Below are positions 25,246 to 33,219 of a DNA stretch of 64,000 bases, piece after piece; position 1 is the stretch's first letter; each line of letters starts with the position of its first letter. The translations under genes were made by a program, and so were the position numbers. The notes below the pieces were generated by a model. The model saw only the letters and a list, made by a program, of their open reading frames with translations. It was not told where the DNA came from and searched no databases. Where the stretch lies: contig NZ_CDME01000002.1 of NCBI RefSeq assembly GCF_000826545.1, positions 1,745,187 through 1,809,186 on the forward strand, in the 5' to 3' direction. Source of the stretch: Kibdelosporangium sp. MJ126-NF4 (GTDB lineage Bacteria; Actinomycetota; Actinomycetes; Mycobacteriales; Pseudonocardiaceae).

Positions 25246-25623
25246 TCACGGCATGGCGTTCACGTAGACCCACTGGCCGTCCTCGCGGGCGAAGCTGCTG
25301 TTCTCGTGCATGGCCTCGGCACGCCCGTTCTGCTCGTAGCGCGCGGTGAACTCGACCGTGCCCACCGTGTGGAACGGGCTGCCGCCGGTGGTGCCGACGA
25401 TCTCCAGGCCGGTCCACCGCAGCCCTGGGTCGAAGTCGAGTCGTTTCGGGCGCGTGGTGGAATGCCACGTCCTGAGTAGATAGTCCCTTTTGCCGAGGGC
25501 GTACGCGCTGTACCGCGACCGCATCAGCGCTTCGGCCGTACCAGCGGCCGACTCTCCTCTGTGGAGGATGCCACAGCATTCGGCGTACGGCTTGCCCGGA
25601 TCACAGGGACAGGATGCTGGCAC
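25246..25623 (-). CDS. YchJ-like / SEC-C motif UPF0225 protein
   Basis: A 125-residue protein. The N-terminus has the metal-binding SEC-C-like cysteines (CPCDPGKPYAECCG), followed by the YchJ core ALMRSRYSAYALGKRDYLLRT (written here in two parts: ALMRSRYSAYAL and GKRDYLLRTWH) and a C-terminal NTF2-like strand set ending WVYVNAMP. GTG 25623 is taken as start because a -10-like TAGGCT lies 7 nt upstream and the SEC-C motif begins at once; the open frame further upstream runs through the divergent gene. The SEC-C motif binds zinc; the cellular role is unknown. Confidence 0.83.
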   Translation of the reverse strand: MPASCPCDPGKPYAECCGILHRGESAAGTAEALMRSRYSAYALGKRDYLLRTWHSTTRPKRLDFDPGLRWTGLEIVGTTGGSPFHTVGTVEFTARYEQNGRAEAMHENSSFAREDGQWVYVNAMP

Positions 25624-25630
25624 CCGGCAC

Positions 25631-25644
25631 AGCCTAGCTAGGGT
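25631..25644. promoter_or_regulatory. Interlocked divergent leaderless promoters
   Basis: A 14-bp segment holds two -10-like hexamers pointing apart: TAGGGT (25639-25644, plus strand, 6 nt before ATG 25651) and TAGGCT (25636 to 25631, minus strand, 7 nt before GTG 25623). They are joined by the palindrome CTAGCTAG (25634-25641). Neither gene has a ribosome site, so both transcripts look leaderless. Confidence 0.55.
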
Positions 25645-25650
25645 GAGCCC

Positions 25651-26433
25651 ATGATCTACCTGGGGATTGGGATTGTGCTGATCCTGGCTTCGCTCGCCGG
25701 TTTCTGGTGGATGCGGCGGACCAGGAGCGAGCTGCACACCATGATCGGGACCGAGACGCTGTCCATCCCCCAGTTGGAGGACCTGCGCCGCGTGTCCGAC
25801 GAACTGGGCGCGCAGGGCGGCTTCCGCAAGATCAGCGAGGTGGTCGGCACCGCGCACCCCAGCCAGGAGGGCCCGCTGATCTCGGAGATCAGCAAGACCG
25901 AGTGCGTCTGGTACCGCTACCGGATCGACCGGCAGTACGAGCACGTCGAGTACCGGGACGGCAAGCGGCACCGATCGAAGCGCACGGAGAAGGTCGCGGA
26001 CCACACCTCGTCACACGGGTACGCCGTGATCGACGCCGACGGACGCACGATCGGCGTCGACCCGTACGGAACGAAGCCGGACGGCGTCGAGCAGACCGTG
26101 AACCGCTTCGAACCGCACCACGGCGGAGACGGGGGCGGGATCACCCTCTTCGGTATCAACCTCGGCGGGAACGACAGTTCGACCATCGGGTACGAATACC
26201 AGGAATGGATCATCCGCACCGGCCGCCGCCTGTACATCCTCGGCGAGGTGCACGACAAGATCGGCCCGCTGGTGATCTCCAGGCCGGAGCAGGGCGGCCA
26301 CTTCATCATCTCCACCCGGACCGAGGACGAGCTGCGCGCCAGCCGGGTCCAACGGCACCGGTGGCTCGCGATCGGCGTGGTCGCCGCTTTCGTGCTCGGC
26401 GTGGCCGTGTCGATCTACGGGATCGTGCGCTGA
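25651..26433 (+). CDS. GIDE-domain membrane protein
   Basis: A 260-residue protein with one helix at each end (MIYLGIGIVLILASLAGFW; LAIGVVAAFVLGVAVSIYGI). Between them lies the GIDE domain known from eukaryotic mitochondrial ligase MULAN and from many actinobacterial proteins: KISEVVGTAHPSQEGPLISE, a WYRYRIDRQYEH strand pair, HGYAVIDADGRTIGVDPYG and EWIIRTGRRLYILGEV. The RING finger of the eukaryotic protein is absent, so database labels such as E3 ligase are misleading. The domain probably faces the outside or forms a membrane-apposed sensor. Function is unknown. It is probably leaderless. Confidence 0.83.
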   Translation: MIYLGIGIVLILASLAGFWWMRRTRSELHTMIGTETLSIPQLEDLRRVSDELGAQGGFRKISEVVGTAHPSQEGPLISEISKTECVWYRYRIDRQYEHVEYRDGKRHRSKRTEKVADHTSSHGYAVIDADGRTIGVDPYGTKPDGVEQTVNRFEPHHGGDGGGITLFGINLGGNDSSTIGYEYQEWIIRTGRRLYILGEVHDKIGPLVISRPEQGGHFIISTRTEDELRASRVQRHRWLAIGVVAAFVLGVAVSIYGIVR

Positions 26434-26539
26434 CTGGTACGAATGGCGGTAGCCATCGTGAGCGGCCACGGGCATCCTGGAGCGTTCCGCATGGGGCGGA
26501 CCCGGTTGTGAGACCGGCTTCCACCGAGCGGAGGCGACT

Positions 26540-27412
26540 TTGCCCGACGAGGACACCCGGTACCTCGCGCACCTCTGTGGGCTGGCTGACAACCCGAATC
26601 TGCCTGGCCACCTGCTGGACAAGCTCGTCGCGATGACCAGCGGCGAGCTCGACGCCGCGCAGGACCTGTTCGGCGTGCCGAAGTGGGACATCCCCGAAGC
26701 CGCGGACATCCCGGCGATCGAGTCGACCGGCGAGGTGATGGCCCGGCGGACCGACCTGTCGGCGGACACCTACCACCAGCTGGCCGCGGACCGGCGGCTG
26801 TGGGTGCGGCTGCACCTGGCCCGCAACCCGGCGCTGCCGGAAAGTCTGTTGTGGGCCCTCGCCGACGACCGGGCCGTCCGACCGGAGCTGGCGTGGAACC
26901 CGTCGGTGCCGCTGCGGCTGCTCGGCGAGATCGCCGTGACGGCCAAGCTGCCACACATCCTGCTGCCCCGCGTCGCCTCAGCGACCACTTCGGAGCTGCG
27001 CTGGCTCGCCGCGTCACCGGACTGGCAGGTCCGCGCGCTGGCGGCGGTGCGCCGGGACCTGCCGAAGGACGTGGTGGACCGGCTGATCGAGGATCCCGAG
27101 ATCGCTGTCGTCCAGGCCCTTGTCGCGGCGAAGAACCCGCGCTGCTCCCCCACGCTCCTGCACGAACTCGCGCAGCGCGCGGCATCCGCGTGCCCCCACA
27201 TCGCCCAACACCCGAACGCGCGTGTCGACACGCTCATAGCGTGCCTGCGTGTCCTGCCCGCACGACGGCACGCGGCTCGGCACCCGAACCTGCCGCCGGA
27301 CATGATCACCGAGCTGCTCGACGACGTGGACCTGCTCGTCGCCGAAGCGGCGGCGGCGAATCCGGCGCTGCCGCCGAAGATCATGGAGGCTGTGCTGGCG
27401 GAATCGTGCTGA
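26540..27412 (+). CDS. Leucine-rich-repeat-variant (LRV) type repeat protein
   Basis: A 290-residue all-helical repeat protein. Units of about 24 residues recur with the pattern N-P-x-L/V-P-x-x-L-L: NPNLPGHLLDKLV, NPALPESLLWALA, NPSVPLRLLGEIA, NPRCSPTLLHELA, HPNLPPDMITELL, NPALPPKIMEAVL. These build a solenoid like that of the LRV protein of Azotobacter; the Fe-S cysteine cluster of that protein is not present. GGAGG (26530-26534) lies 5 nt before the TTG start. The gene is followed 22 nt later by an ADP-ribosylglycohydrolase. A protein-binding scaffold role is likely; the partner is unknown. Confidence 0.75.
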   Translation: MPDEDTRYLAHLCGLADNPNLPGHLLDKLVAMTSGELDAAQDLFGVPKWDIPEAADIPAIESTGEVMARRTDLSADTYHQLAADRRLWVRLHLARNPALPESLLWALADDRAVRPELAWNPSVPLRLLGEIAVTAKLPHILLPRVASATTSELRWLAASPDWQVRALAAVRRDLPKDVVDRLIEDPEIAVVQALVAAKNPRCSPTLLHELAQRAASACPHIAQHPNARVDTLIACLRVLPARRHAARHPNLPPDMITELLDDVDLLVAEAAAANPALPPKIMEAVLAESC

Positions 27413-27434
27413 ACGCCCCGGTACGTTCTGGTTC

Positions 27435-28379
27435 ATGGACTTCGCGGGCTTCGTGGACAGGGACGAACGCGCCGTCGGCGCGGTGGTGGGGACCGCGGTG
27501 GGCGACGCACTGGGAGCACCGTTCGAGTTCGGCCCGGCCGGGGCGTTCTCGGCTTCGGGCTCGGACGAGATGTGGGGCGGCGGTGGCTGGGATCCGGGCG
27601 AGGCGACCGACGACACCCAGATGGCCGTGCACGTGGGCGATTCGCTGGTGGAACGCGGCGGGCTCGACCTGGCGGACATCTTCGGCCGCTTCCAGCGCTG
27701 GTGCGCGGCCGACCCGAAGGACATCGGCCTGCAGACCCGCAACGTGCTCACCAACGGCCACCCGTGGGACTCCGCCGCGCAGGCACACTTCGAGACCCAC
27801 CGGCACGCAGCGGGCAACGGCTGCCTGATGCGAGCGGTGACCCCGGCGGTGTTCTTCGCCAAGGCAGGCCGTGACTCCACAATGGACGCCGGAAGCCGGA
27901 TAGCGGCACTGACCCACGGTGACCCGGCGGCGTGGGCGGGAACAGCGATCTTCCACGAGCTGATCAGGGTGGCACTGGACGGCGGCGATCCCCTTGCCGC
28001 CATCCCTGCCGCACTCGCGGCGATCCCACCGGAGTACCGGGGCAAGTACACGACAGTGCTGGGCCCGGACTGGCACCCGGACAAGGCCACCGAGTTCAAC
28101 GGTGCGATCTGGCCGTGCCTGGGTTCCGCGGTCTGGGTCCTGCGCACCACGTCGACCTTCGAGGACGCCGTCCGCGCGGCCATCGACCTCGGCGGCGACA
28201 CCGACACAGTCGCAGCCGTCACCGGTGGGCTGGCAGGCGCGGTCCACGGCAGCCGCGCGATCCCGGATCGATGGACCCAGCGACTGCACGTGCCACTTCC
28301 TGGCGCGGGCGACCGCGTCCTGCACACGCCTGACTTGGTGGATCTGGCGCGGCGCCTGAATTCGACTCCGATCGAATGA
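27435..28379 (+). CDS. ADP-ribosylglycohydrolase-family protein
   Basis: A 314-residue all-helical hydrolase (DraG/ARH fold). The two magnesium sites are complete: GTAVGDALGAPFEF near the N-terminus with TDDTQM at about residue 57, and GGDTDTVAAVTGGLAGA near 255. Such enzymes remove ADP-ribose from proteins or nucleic acids. No ADP-ribosyltransferase is adjacent. The preceding LRV-type gene is close and may encode the partner or target. The end of the gene abuts the repeat-flanked HNH element, so this is the last core-like gene before the insertion. Confidence 0.9.
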   Translation: MDFAGFVDRDERAVGAVVGTAVGDALGAPFEFGPAGAFSASGSDEMWGGGGWDPGEATDDTQMAVHVGDSLVERGGLDLADIFGRFQRWCAADPKDIGLQTRNVLTNGHPWDSAAQAHFETHRHAAGNGCLMRAVTPAVFFAKAGRDSTMDAGSRIAALTHGDPAAWAGTAIFHELIRVALDGGDPLAAIPAALAAIPPEYRGKYTTVLGPDWHPDKATEFNGAIWPCLGSAVWVLRTTSTFEDAVRAAIDLGGDTDTVAAVTGGLAGAVHGSRAIPDRWTQRLHVPLPGAGDRVLHTPDLVDLARRLNSTPIE

Positions 28380-28475
28380 TTTTCGACAGCAGGAAAGCCG
28401 GTCGAACTGAAAAGAAAAAAGAAGCAAGGAAGAGAAAGAAAAAGAAACCAAGGGGTAAGCCAGCTGGAAAAGGTA

Positions 28476-28657
28476 AACTGGCTGGTTCGTAACCAACGCA
28501 GGGTAACCAGCGCTGGTTGTCGGGACCCCTGGCTGGGAGTTGCGCTCCAACGTAACCAACAGCGCTAAGGTAACCAAAGTAATCCGTTCAAGCCGGGCAC
28601 GGCGGCGGGTGGCCCACTGGTGAGCAGAGCGTGGCTCACCATCCACATCCCGAAGCG
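28476..28657 (+). repeat. Left ~180-bp inverted repeat of HNH element
   Basis: Starts AACTGGCTGG and ends near CATCCACATCCCGAAGCGGC. It contains the perfect palindrome AACCAGCGCTGGTT at 28505-28518 and several CGTAACCAAC-like segments. The same sequence, inverted, follows the HNH gene's promoter side (29926-30078 continued at 31591-31619), and a third copy is at 47838-48019. An A/G-rich tract (28408-28455) borders it outside. Edges are approximate. Confidence 0.8.
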
Positions 28658-28662
28658 GCGGG

Positions 28663-29862
28663 TTAGAACGGCGGGACGTCGTGGGCCTGGGGCTTGGTGA
28701 CGACGGTTTGCTTGCTGGGGGTGGTGAAGATGAGGGTGCCGGGCTTGGGGTGTTCCAGTTGCCAGTTGGTGCGTTGGCGCATGAGGTTGTGTCGTTTGCA
28801 GAACATGGCCAGGTTGTCGTGGCTGGTGAGCCCACCGTGGCTGTGGGGCTGGGAATGATCGGTCTCGCACCGCTGTGCCGGAACCGCACAGCCCGGCTGA
28901 CGACAAGTCCAATCCCGCAGTTGCAGATGCCGCCGCAAACTGGGTGAGGCAAACCGCTTCCGACTGACCTCCAGGACCTGTCCGGTCCGGTCGGTGATCA
29001 CGCGCCGCCAGGTGGCATCGCGGGCGAGTTCCCGGGCGTACTCCGCCGTGATAGGCCCATAGCCACTGATCTCCCCAGGCTCCCGGTTGAGTCCCATCAG
29101 CGTGGTCATCGGCGCCAGCACATGCACCGCCACCGCAGGCCGATCCACTGTCCTCCTGAAGGTGACCAGGTCCATGAACACGTCCGCTCGCGCCTGCGCT
29201 CGGCTCCGTCCTGGCTTGGGGCTGAGCTTGGCCAGTAGATCCAGTTGGGAGTAGGCCTGCTCCGCCTCGTGTGGCTGCAGGGTGATCGTGATGGCGGAGG
29301 TGCCGTCGGGCTTGTGCCACTTGACAGCATCCCGCCCGCCCTTCTTCAACTGGCGCCGTTCCTCCTCACCGTCAGGATCAGCCCAGATCAGTTCACGGCG
29401 GATGGCGTGCTTGAACCGGGTCAGGTTCTCGCACTTCCCACCCTCCAAGACCCGTTTCTCCACCGCGAGCGCCTGATCCTCATCCAGGCCGATCGTGTAG
29501 TCATGCATGGCCTTGGCCCGCATCACATCCACCTCACCCTCCGCCATCGCACCAACCGTGGCAGGCAGCCTCGTCACCAACGCCTGCGCCTGAGACAACT
29601 GCTTGCCGGTGGTGACCGGGCTCAGACAGAGTTCGATCGCGAGGTCTTCCGCCACGCCGTCACCCACCTCGATCCCCGACCGCTGTGGTGGATGCAGTTC
29701 CGCGAAACGCGCCAAACCCCGGATCAACTCCGCATCAACAACATTCCGCTGCCGATAACGGTCAGCGATGTAGTTACGAGTTTGCTCCCGATCCATCTGC
29801 GACACCGGAATACCCGGCGGCGCCTGACGTTCATGGAATGCCACAGCGAGCTGTTCGAACAT
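28663..29862 (-). CDS. DUF222 / HNH endonuclease, 13E12 repeat family
   Basis: A 399-residue protein. Residues about 20-290 form the DUF222 domain (LARFAELHPPQ; GEVDVMRAKAMHDYT; ADVFMDLVTF). The C-terminal HNH nuclease has zinc cysteines in CRQPGC (320, 325) and CKRH (355), and catalytic residues in ETDHSQPHSHGG (Asp335-His336), Asn350 and His358. All are intact. This is the family found in the REP13E12 repeats of Mycobacterium tuberculosis. The gene fills the space between two inverted repeats, with its stop only 5 bp from the left one, so it looks like the cargo or nuclease of a mobile unit. A -10-like TAAACT lies 6 nt before the ATG. Confidence 0.9.
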   Translation of the reverse strand: MFEQLAVAFHERQAPPGIPVSQMDREQTRNYIADRYRQRNVVDAELIRGLARFAELHPPQRSGIEVGDGVAEDLAIELCLSPVTTGKQLSQAQALVTRLPATVGAMAEGEVDVMRAKAMHDYTIGLDEDQALAVEKRVLEGGKCENLTRFKHAIRRELIWADPDGEEERRQLKKGGRDAVKWHKPDGTSAITITLQPHEAEQAYSQLDLLAKLSPKPGRSRAQARADVFMDLVTFRRTVDRPAVAVHVLAPMTTLMGLNREPGEISGYGPITAEYARELARDATWRRVITDRTGQVLEVSRKRFASPSLRRHLQLRDWTCRQPGCAVPAQRCETDHSQPHSHGGLTSHDNLAMFCKRHNLMRQRTNWQLEHPKPGTLIFTTPSKQTVVTKPQAHDVPPF

Positions 29863-29925
29863 GAGTTCAGTTTACCGAAAAAGCGCAACCATTACCCGTA
29901 CTCTTTCGGGTGAATCGCCCAAGTA

Positions 29926-30078
29926 GCGCTGCGGGATGTGGATGGTGAGTCACGCTCCGCCCACCAATGGGCCACCCGTCGCCGTGCTCGGTTTGAACGG
30001 ATTACTTTGGTTACCTTAGCGCTGTTGGTTACGTTGGAGTTCAGTTTCCAGCCTCGGCTTACGGTCCCAGCGCTGGTT
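29926..30078 (-). repeat. Right inverted repeat of HNH element, inner part
   Basis: Inverted copy of the 28476-28657 repeat. It is cut by the IS element after AGCGCTGGTT; the remaining outer 29 bp continue at 31591-31619. Sequence identity to the other two copies is high over its whole length, with scattered substitutions. Confidence 0.8.
30069..30078. repeat. Target-site duplication, left copy
   Basis: AGCGCTGGTT directly abuts the left end of the IS element and is repeated at 31581-31590. In the uninterrupted repeats this sequence is part of the palindrome AACCAGCGCTGGTT. Confidence 0.9.
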
Positions 30079-30098
30079 CAATACCACTAAGTTAAGGT
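30079..30098 (+). repeat. IS terminal inverted repeat, left
   Basis: 20 bp, identical to the reverse complement of 31561-31580. Transposase binding and cleavage end. Confidence 0.9.
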
Positions 30099-30272
30099 TG
30101 TCGCCCGGATACGGATGGTAGGCGGCCCATCATGTCGAGTTCCGTGCTGATGCTGTTTCTTGACGGTATAGGAGTTCGTTTAACGACTCGTGGATTGCTC
30201 CGGTGCCGTCGAGTACGGGTGCGACGTTCGTTGATTTCGGCGAAGGTTTCCCTTAGCGCTCTCCCGCGCTGT

Positions 30273-31538
30273 TTAGGGGGAAAAGTCCGCCTGTCCAGTG
30301 ATATGGCGGCGAATGACTCGGAGAGATCGCATGAACGACAGACGGTCGGGATCTTCTCCGATCTCGTCTGCGGCATTACACATCAGTCGGCGAATCCCGT
30401 AGTGAGTGAGCAGAAATGCCCATATCTCCTGGCGTACCATGTCCGGCGACTTGGAACGCAGTACCTTGGCCGGTCCTCGCTGGTGCGTCTTGAGCTCGTC
30501 AATGAAGCCTTCGCATTCCCATCGCTCATGGTAAGCGGCTGCGAGTTGTTCGGCGGTCGCATCGGCAGGATCCAGGATGGACGTGATCACACAGATGATC
30601 TCATCCGATCCGCTTCCTTCTCGATTCGGAACATCGTATTCAACGACCCGGACTAGGTACCCTTCCGAGTCGTCAATGTCGCCATCGTCTCGTGCGCGTC
30701 GAATCAGCTCTTCATACCGCCGACCCCGAATATTCCTCGGACATACAACGGACAGGTATGAGCCGTCGGGAAGCCAGCGCAGAATGGGTAGTTTCACATT
30801 CGCGGTGACCCTCCACAGCAGGTCAGCACCCGTAGCAAGGAATTTACCCCACAAGTCGAGGCTGTAGAAATTCCGGTCAGCCGTGATCAGCATATCCGAC
30901 TCAGCCCTGGACAGAATCTGCCTGGCCAGCGCCCTCTCATCCCCGTTACACGGCCCCATGGCAGCACCGACGACGGCATGCGATCCACATTCCGTCAGCG
31001 CCACCAACTGCACCTGAGGGAACGCACTAGCCTTCGTGCCGTTGGTCCTACGACCGAATTCTTCGACGTTATCATCTGTGTCCGGGATGTCCAGCATGAA
31101 CCCATCGATCGCCATGAGCCGCCGAAAGCCCAGCCACGCGCCCTTCGTGCCACGCCGCGCCACAGGAACCGCCGTTCTCTCAAACAACAGGCGCAACGGT
31201 TCGGCCCCCAACCTTTGTCGAGCCTGCGTAATCGCAGAAGTCGACGGGACTTTCCAGCTACCCTGCCACGAGCCCATCGATTTCAACGACCCAACGAGCT
31301 TACGCATCACCTCTTCGTAGTCGTCATCGAAGAACAAGCACATCGCCTGACAAAAACGCACCACCACATGCGCCGGAAGCAAACGAGTTCGCTGCTCGCG
31401 ACACCCAGTCTCCGTGAGCACATCCTCGATAACATCACGAGGAAACACTTCAGCGAGAACGCCCAAAGAAATACGATCTGTCAACCGAACGGCCGCTGAA
31501 TCGTCGCCGCGCACTTTCACTTGCCCAACCCGAGCCAC
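30273..31538 (-). CDS. IS4-family transposase
   Basis: A 421-residue DDE transposase. The N-terminal IS4-specific domain spans about residues 18-110 (LTDRISLGVLAEVFPRDVIE and the following FCQAMCLFFDDDYEEV). Catalytic residues are Asp145 in AIDGFML, Asp221 in TADRNFY and Glu343 in the family signature Y336-R339-E343-K350 (YHERWECEGFIDELK), whose Y-2-R-3-E-6-K spacing is exact. No frameshift or stop is seen, so it should be active. Its start lies 42 bp inside the right terminal repeat. The codon use is less GC-biased than the neighbours, consistent with recent arrival. Confidence 0.95.
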   Translation of the reverse strand: MARVGQVKVRGDDSAAVRLTDRISLGVLAEVFPRDVIEDVLTETGCREQRTRLLPAHVVVRFCQAMCLFFDDDYEEVMRKLVGSLKSMGSWQGSWKVPSTSAITQARQRLGAEPLRLLFERTAVPVARRGTKGAWLGFRRLMAIDGFMLDIPDTDDNVEEFGRRTNGTKASAFPQVQLVALTECGSHAVVGAAMGPCNGDERALARQILSRAESDMLITADRNFYSLDLWGKFLATGADLLWRVTANVKLPILRWLPDGSYLSVVCPRNIRGRRYEELIRRARDDGDIDDSEGYLVRVVEYDVPNREGSGSDEIICVITSILDPADATAEQLAAAYHERWECEGFIDELKTHQRGPAKVLRSKSPDMVRQEIWAFLLTHYGIRRLMCNAADEIGEDPDRLSFMRSLRVIRRHITGQADFSP

Positions 31539-31560
31539 CGGGAAACACTACCACATTTTG

Positions 31561-31580
31561 ACCTTAACTTAGTGGTATTG
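31561..31580 (-). repeat. IS terminal inverted repeat, right
   Basis: Exact 20-bp reverse complement of 30079-30098. Confidence 0.9.
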
Positions 31581-31590
31581 AGCGCTGGTT
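31581..31590. repeat. Target-site duplication, right copy
   Basis: AGCGCTGGTT, the second copy of the 10-bp duplication made by the IS4-family insertion. Confidence 0.9.
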
Positions 31591-31619
31591 GCCCTGTGTT
31601 GGTTACGTACCAGCCAGTT
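31591..31619 (-). repeat. Right inverted repeat of HNH element, outer part
   Basis: Continuation of the 29926-30078 repeat beyond the IS element. Its complement reads AACTGGCTGGTACGTAACCA and matches the outer start of the copies at 28476 and 47838. Confidence 0.75.
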
Positions 31620-31704
31620 GCGGTTTTCGTCGTGGTTGGCTATTGGTCCCCCTTCAACGCGGTCATTGCTACTCACGGTGGGGATGATCTGTAGGGTTGG
31701 GGGC

Positions 31705-32079
31705 GTGATCGATTTTCAGAAGAACTCCGTCTTCAAGCTCACTCCCGCGCGTGTCGAGAATCTCGCGCCCGAGGTTGCTCCGTTACTCATTCCCGGTGAG
31801 CACGTCATGCTCGCGTTCAAGGCCGTTCGGGACTACGTGCTGTTCACTTCCAAGCGGCTGATCGCGGTCAACGTTCAGGGCATGACCGGCAAGAAGAAGG
31901 ACTACACGTCCCTTCCGTACAGCAAGATCCAGGCGTTCTCCATCGAGACCGCTGGCACGTTCGACCTCGATGCCGAGCTTGACCTGTGGTTCAGTGGGCT
32001 GGGCAATGTTCGGCTTGAGTTCCGGGGCGGCGCGGACATCCGGCAGATTGGGCATCTGATCGCTGCGCACGCGCTGTGA
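31705..32079 (+). CDS. PH-domain (bacterial pleckstrin-homology) protein
   Basis: A 124-residue protein of the bPH_1 type (YvbH-like). After a short helix (LTPARVENLAPEVAPLLIPGE) comes the PH-like barrel: VMLAFKAVRDYVLFTSKRLIA, GKKKDYTSLPYSKIQAFSIE, AELDLWFSGLGNVRLEFRGG, and a final helix RQIGHLIAAHAL (each run is contiguous in the protein). GTG 31705 is the likely start: a -10-like TAGGGT (31692-31697) lies 7 nt before it, so the message is probably leaderless. The role is unknown; such domains usually mediate oligomer or membrane contacts. It stands alone. Confidence 0.85.
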   Translation: MIDFQKNSVFKLTPARVENLAPEVAPLLIPGEHVMLAFKAVRDYVLFTSKRLIAVNVQGMTGKKKDYTSLPYSKIQAFSIETAGTFDLDAELDLWFSGLGNVRLEFRGGADIRQIGHLIAAHAL

Positions 32080-32122
32080 GGCCTCGGGAATAGTCACTGA
32101 TCCTGACTTGTTGACGGGTGCC

Positions 32123-33154
32123 ATGGAGCTTGGCATCTACAGTTTCGGCGACCGTCACCCCGACCCGGTCACCGGTGAGCAGGTCTCGGTCGCCGACGCG
32201 CTCGCGCAGACCATCGAGCGGATTCGGCTGGCCGATGAACTCGGCCTGTCCTTCTACGGGCTCGGCGAACATCATCTCGACCAGTACGCCATCTCCAATC
32301 CGGCGACGGTGCTGGCCGCGGCCGCGAGCGTCACCGAGAACATCACGCTGTCCAGCGCGGTCACCGTGCTCAGTACCGAGGATCCGGTCCGCGTGTATCA
32401 GCAGTTCACCACGCTCGATCAGCTCAGTCGTGGCCGTGCCGAACTGCTTGCCGGACGTGGCTCGTTCACCGAGTCGTTCCCGCTGTTCGGCGCGCGGCTT
32501 GAGGACTACGACGACTTGTTCGAGGAGAAGCTGGCTCTGCTGCTGCACCTCGACCGGCAGGACCCGATCACGTGGAGCGGCAAGTTCCGTGCCCCGCTGG
32601 ACGATGTGCGGGTGCTTCCCCGCCCGTATCGGGACCGGCTGCGGATCTCGGTCGGCACCGGCGGCAATCCCGAGTCCTCGATCCGCACCGGGCTGCTCGG
32701 CCTGCCCGTTGTCTACGCGGTCATCGGCGGGCAGCCGGAACGGTTCAAGCCGCTGGTCGACCTCTACCGCAAGGCTGGCGAGTCCGGCGGGCACGCCCCG
32801 GCGGACCTGCACGTCACCATGGGCGGGATCGGCCTGCTCGCCAAGAACTCGCAGGACGCCAAGGAGGCCTTCTTCCCGTACTGGATGGAGACCATGCGCT
32901 ACGGCTCCCAAGCACGCGGCTGGCCGTTGCCGACTCGGGCGCACTACGACGAGTACGCCAGGGACGCCAATTCCTTGTTCGTGGGCAGCCCTCAGGAGGT
33001 TGCCGACCGGATGATCACCGTCGGCAGGCTGGTCGGCGCGGACCGGTACGCCATGCAGATGGACTGGTCCGGTGTCCCGCACTCGATTGTGATGAACGCC
33101 ATCGAACTGCTCGGTACCGAGGTTCTGCCCCAGGTCCGCGCCGAGCTGGGCTGA
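32123..33154 (+). CDS. LLM-class flavin-dependent oxidoreductase
   Basis: A protein of 343 residues with the bacterial-luciferase TIM-barrel fold. Characteristic segments are ELGIYSFGDRHPDP at the start, ELGLSFYGLGEHH near residue 45, LSSAVTVLSTEDPVRVYQQF near 82 and GRAELLAGRGSF near 110, which together build the FMN or F420 pocket. ATG 32123 begins the first strand; TTG 32108 is an alternative. No ribosome site is visible. Such enzymes oxidise or reduce diverse small molecules with reduced flavin or F420. Substrate unknown. An exporter gene follows 65 nt downstream. Confidence 0.88.
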   Translation: MELGIYSFGDRHPDPVTGEQVSVADALAQTIERIRLADELGLSFYGLGEHHLDQYAISNPATVLAAAASVTENITLSSAVTVLSTEDPVRVYQQFTTLDQLSRGRAELLAGRGSFTESFPLFGARLEDYDDLFEEKLALLLHLDRQDPITWSGKFRAPLDDVRVLPRPYRDRLRISVGTGGNPESSIRTGLLGLPVVYAVIGGQPERFKPLVDLYRKAGESGGHAPADLHVTMGGIGLLAKNSQDAKEAFFPYWMETMRYGSQARGWPLPTRAHYDEYARDANSLFVGSPQEVADRMITVGRLVGADRYAMQMDWSGVPHSIVMNAIELLGTEVLPQVRAELG

Positions 33155-33219
33155 TCGGCCGGGCCGGGCGGCTCGAAAAGGTTTGGACCAAATCGCACGC
33201 TGGGCCGGAGGATGGCCGG

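Larger units (their letters stand above)
30079..31580 (-). mobile_element. IS4-family insertion sequence, complete, 1,502 bp
   Basis: Terminal inverted repeats of 20 bp are perfect: CAATACCACTAAGTTAAGGT at 30079-30098 and its complement at 31561-31580. The element is flanked by a 10-bp target duplication, AGCGCTGGTT. It carries one intact transposase gene on the minus strand. Length, repeat and duplication size all fit the IS4 family. Perfect ends and duplication indicate a recent insertion. It landed inside one arm of the HNH-element repeat. Confidence 0.95.
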
